Source of the DNA: Pachypanchax playfairii
Taxonomy: Eukaryota; Chordata; Actinopteri; Cyprinodontiformes; Aplocheilidae
Direction of reading: 5' to 3'
DNA: 64,000 nt
Assembly: GCA_006937955.1 (NCBI GenBank)
Contig: SSNP01000173.1
Span: 772,248-836,247, forward strand
Below, piece by piece: positions 61,501-64,000 of the stretch; position 1 is the first letter of the stretch; each line of letters opens with the position of its first letter. Below the pieces are notes generated by a model that was not told where the DNA came from, did not search any database, and saw nothing but the letters and a program-made list of their open reading frames with translations. Both the position numbers and the translations under genes were made by a program.

Positions 61501-63227
61501 AGAACCACATGAGAAGAGGGTGAGTTTCATACTGGCACCGAAACACCAAATGTGTTGGTCACATATGAGAGAAACTGCTGATCATTAAGATATCGTAGCA
61601 TAATTTGCTGTTGTAGCAGATCAAAGACATCGTAACTAACATACCACACTTTTCTCAAATTAGACTTAAAGTAGACACGACTATCCTGAAAGGCTTTTAT
61701 CCTTCTGTTTGACTGCAGGAGAGAGTCTTGCAATGAAGGAGAGGGTGACCCGCCCCTTTATGTCAATGTCAACATGTTTAGTGGTGAAATCATGAACACT
61801 TGGATCGACTCGCTTCAGGCCTTCTTTCCTGGGCTGCAGGTTTGACTTTGGACTCCTGAGAGATATTTCATCTTGTCATGTTAAGCTAAAAAAAAGTGCT
61901 TTTTCTTCAGGTGCTGAACGGAGACATAGATGACGCCATCTGCCTGCATGCGTTCTACTATGCCATTTGGAAGCGATTTGGAGCGCTGCCTGAACGATAT
62001 AACTGGCAGCTGCAGGCTCCTGATGTGCTTTTCTACCCTTTAAGACCAGAGCTGGTGGAGTCGACTTACCTGCTGTACCAGGTAAGCAGCAGTGGAACTG
62101 TTATGTTAATGGCTGCTATTTCTGATGCAAAACTGGATTTATTTCCTTATTTTTTAACTTTGTCTCTTTTCACAGGCGACCAAAAATCCTTTCTACTTGC
62201 ATGTTGGCATGGATATTCTTCAGAGCCTTGAGAAAAATGCCAAAGTCAGGTGTGAATCATGTTGTGAAACACAGTTTATTATATGTCTGTGTGTCTGCTT
62301 TGCTTTGAGCTGAGCTGCATAATTTGCAGGTGTGGGTACGCCACACTCCACCACGTCGTGGACAAATCCAAAGAGGATCGTATGGAGAGCTTTTTCCTCA
62401 GCGAGACATGCAAATATCTTTACTTGGTAAGTTGTTTTTTCTTTTCTTTTTAAAGTTGGGTTGGAGAGAGTATTACATTTGCTTTCCAGTGTTTCCCAGC
62501 CCTCGTCCTAGTGGCTGCACACTTGCAGGGGTGTCGCTGCTCCAACAAACCTAATCATAAAGAAAGAATGACCTCATCAAGTTCCGCAGAAGCCTGTTTA
62601 TTATCTGGCAATCAAAACCAGGTGTGCTGAAGCAGAAAACACCTAAAGCATTTAGAGCATCACGCCTCGAAGACCAGAGTTTGAGAAAACTGATAGAATA
62701 ACAGTGTAGACTGTAGTGCCATCTACTGGTGAGTTTACAGACATGCAACAAACTGAGTTTCTGCCAGTTATGTTTTTCTTCATCGTCTCATCGTGGTGGT
62801 GATTAACATTGTAAACTAATGACATTATGACATTTATTCATATATATTTTTCATCTGTGTTGCAGCTGTTTGACGAGGAGAACCCGCTGCACAAATCTGA
62901 TAACAAATACATCTTCACCACAGAGGGCCACGTCGTGCCCACAGACAAGCTCTTCCGGGAGAAACAGTGGGATGATTTGTTTCCCTGTGAAGAGGGAGCG
63001 CTGGCAGAGATAGAGCTGAACAACCAGCCGTCCCCGAGCAACATCAGCCACGTAAGGCCATCGTCAGCTGTTCACTTTAAATGAGAGCATTAAAATCTTT
63101 GACTTAGACACACTTTATCTTCTGTTTTTCTACAAAGTGTAACAGGATTCCAGAGGAGCGGCGCTACGCTCTGCCACTGAAGAGCGTCTACATGAGACAG
63201 ATCGACCATATGGTGGGACTTTTTTGA
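58593..63227 (+). CDS. edem1: EDEM1, ER degradation-enhancing alpha-mannosidase-like protein
   Basis: ER quality-control lectin/mannosidase of glycoside hydrolase family 47. It trims or recognises mannose on misfolded glycoproteins and hands them to SEL1L/HRD1 for degradation. Exons: 58593-59056, 60281-60353, 60628-60731, 60818-60989, 61080-61263, 61345-61519, 61719-61839, 61911-62081, 62176-62249, 62330-62426, 62866-63051, 63138-63227, giving 636 aa (human 657). Start MQWRSIVVGLVVLRLSVSWV is a signal/anchor close to human MQWRALVLGLVLLRL. The GH47 domain runs from about residue 110 to 550, with NDVLGNYSLTLIDTLDTL, DYDNELLHLAHDLAVRLLPA, CTAGAGSLLVEFG, WVGKQSGLGAGMDSFYEYLL and MESFFLSETCKYLYLLFDE. 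It ends MRQIDHMVGLF. The 60-odd residues after the anchor and the acidic linker near 580 are poorly conserved, as is usual. The 3' UTR runs on; ATTAAA at 63315-63320 is a possible signal. Confidence 0.96.
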
Positions 63228-64000
63228 GTAAGAGGACAAAATCCTCGTTCCGTCTGTTCAGCTGCTCTGGATCCAGACAGGAAACGGACACTAATGCAAT
63301 CCTTACTGTATTCAATTAAAAGTTTGAGCAGACGAGCACAAAGTCGACAAAGGTGACGACTCTGAATGGAAAACAAGGCGTCGTCTTTTACTCGACTTTT
63401 CTCTGGTGACAAGTTGAGATTGTGTGAAATGAACACGTGTGGTGAGGTTTGAATGAGAAAACACGAGTTTAAGATGTTTGTTGGAGATGATAAGAGTTTT
63501 GGGAATAATGTTAATGGGATCAGTGCCATCTAGCCTCATTAGTTTCACACATAACCTATGAACACACTCGCCTCTAAAAAACAAATCTCCAAACACAGAA
63601 ATCAGTGCCTCTTTGCATGTGCTTCACTTGACTAGATTTGTGCTTTTATACAAGGGCTGCAAAAAAAAAAAAACAAAAAAAAAAACAGGGATCAAATCAA
63701 CGTCGTATGCATTTGAAGTAATATTCTGCTCTGTGTGGCAGAGTTTTACAGTGTGCCTGTAGAAACATCACAGTTTTAGGTGTTTTTGTTTATAAATTAA
63801 CTTCAAGTCCAAACTAATTGTTTTTTTCCATCCAGGGAAATCTGAAAATGTCGTGGGAAGTTGCACCCTGTCAGGTGTTCACACATTTCTCACTGATAAA
63901 AACATCAATTTGTCTAAAACAAGTGTTGCTTTCTCAAACCTCTAACGACTTGGGTGTCTCACCAAGTGCAAACAGATGTGCCAGTGAGAGTGAAGCGCAG
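63228..64000 (+). other. edem1 3' UTR/downstream sequence
   Basis: Follows the edem1 stop at 63225-63227. It has A-rich runs near 63660-63690 and no recognised gene up to the window end. A clear AATAAA is not seen, so the transcript may use ATTAAA at 63315 or extend further. Confidence 0.4.

Overview
This window is nuclear DNA of a ray-finned (teleost) fish. It has AT-rich introns, vertebrate genes with GT-AG introns, and typical teleost repeats: a Tc1/mariner element, L2/Rex-like and L1-like LINE pieces, a Harbinger remnant and fish SINE-like tails. The short introns suggest a compact, percomorph-type genome, but the species cannot be named from sequence alone. I built the gene models by hand from splice signals and reading-frame continuity. 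All nine give coding lengths divisible by three with consistent intron phases.

Layout. 1.2-11.8 kb, plus: an EPHA2-type Eph receptor tyrosine kinase (17 coding exons, 974 aa). 13.6-14.2 kb, plus: a short HSPB7-like small heat-shock protein. 14.9-16.4 kb, plus: the ciliary GTPase CPLANE2/RSG1. 17.0-20.3 kb, minus: an ephexin-type Rho GEF, ARHGEF19-like, that ends at the PH domain. 21.4-28.1 kb, minus: DDI2, whose last exon is the RSC1A1-like UBA sequence in the same reading frame. 32.5-34.3 kb and 44.0-48.6 kb, plus: two tandem TNF-receptor genes, OX40 (TNFRSF4)-like and GITR (TNFRSF18)-like. 50.7-55.2 kb, plus: the lysosomal GTPase ARL8B. 58.6-63.2 kb, plus: the ER mannosidase-like EDEM1.

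From EPHA2 to TNFRSF18 the genes correspond to human 1p36 neighbours (HSPB7-EPHA2-ARHGEF19-CPLANE2, DDI2/RSC1A1, TNFRSF4-TNFRSF18). ARL8B-EDEM1 corresponds to human 3p26. The 48.6-50.65 kb gap therefore joins two ancestral blocks, and it holds a LINE fragment with a minisatellite inside it. The genes form no single pathway. Local pairs share themes: EPHA2 and ephexin-type GEFs act in Eph signalling, the two TNF receptors are T-cell costimulators, and CPLANE2 and the GEF are convergent neighbours.

The 34.3-44.0 kb gap is the main transposon graveyard. It also carries one apparently intact mariner element (42.04-43.26 kb) with a 36-residue D-to-E spacing. Other notable items are a 485-bp foldback element with 9-bp target duplications in an intron of the Rho GEF gene, a palindromic poly(A) signal that could serve two convergent genes, two GC-AG introns, and a 21-bp minisatellite expanded from a LINE reading frame. 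No tRNA, rRNA or CRISPR array was seen.
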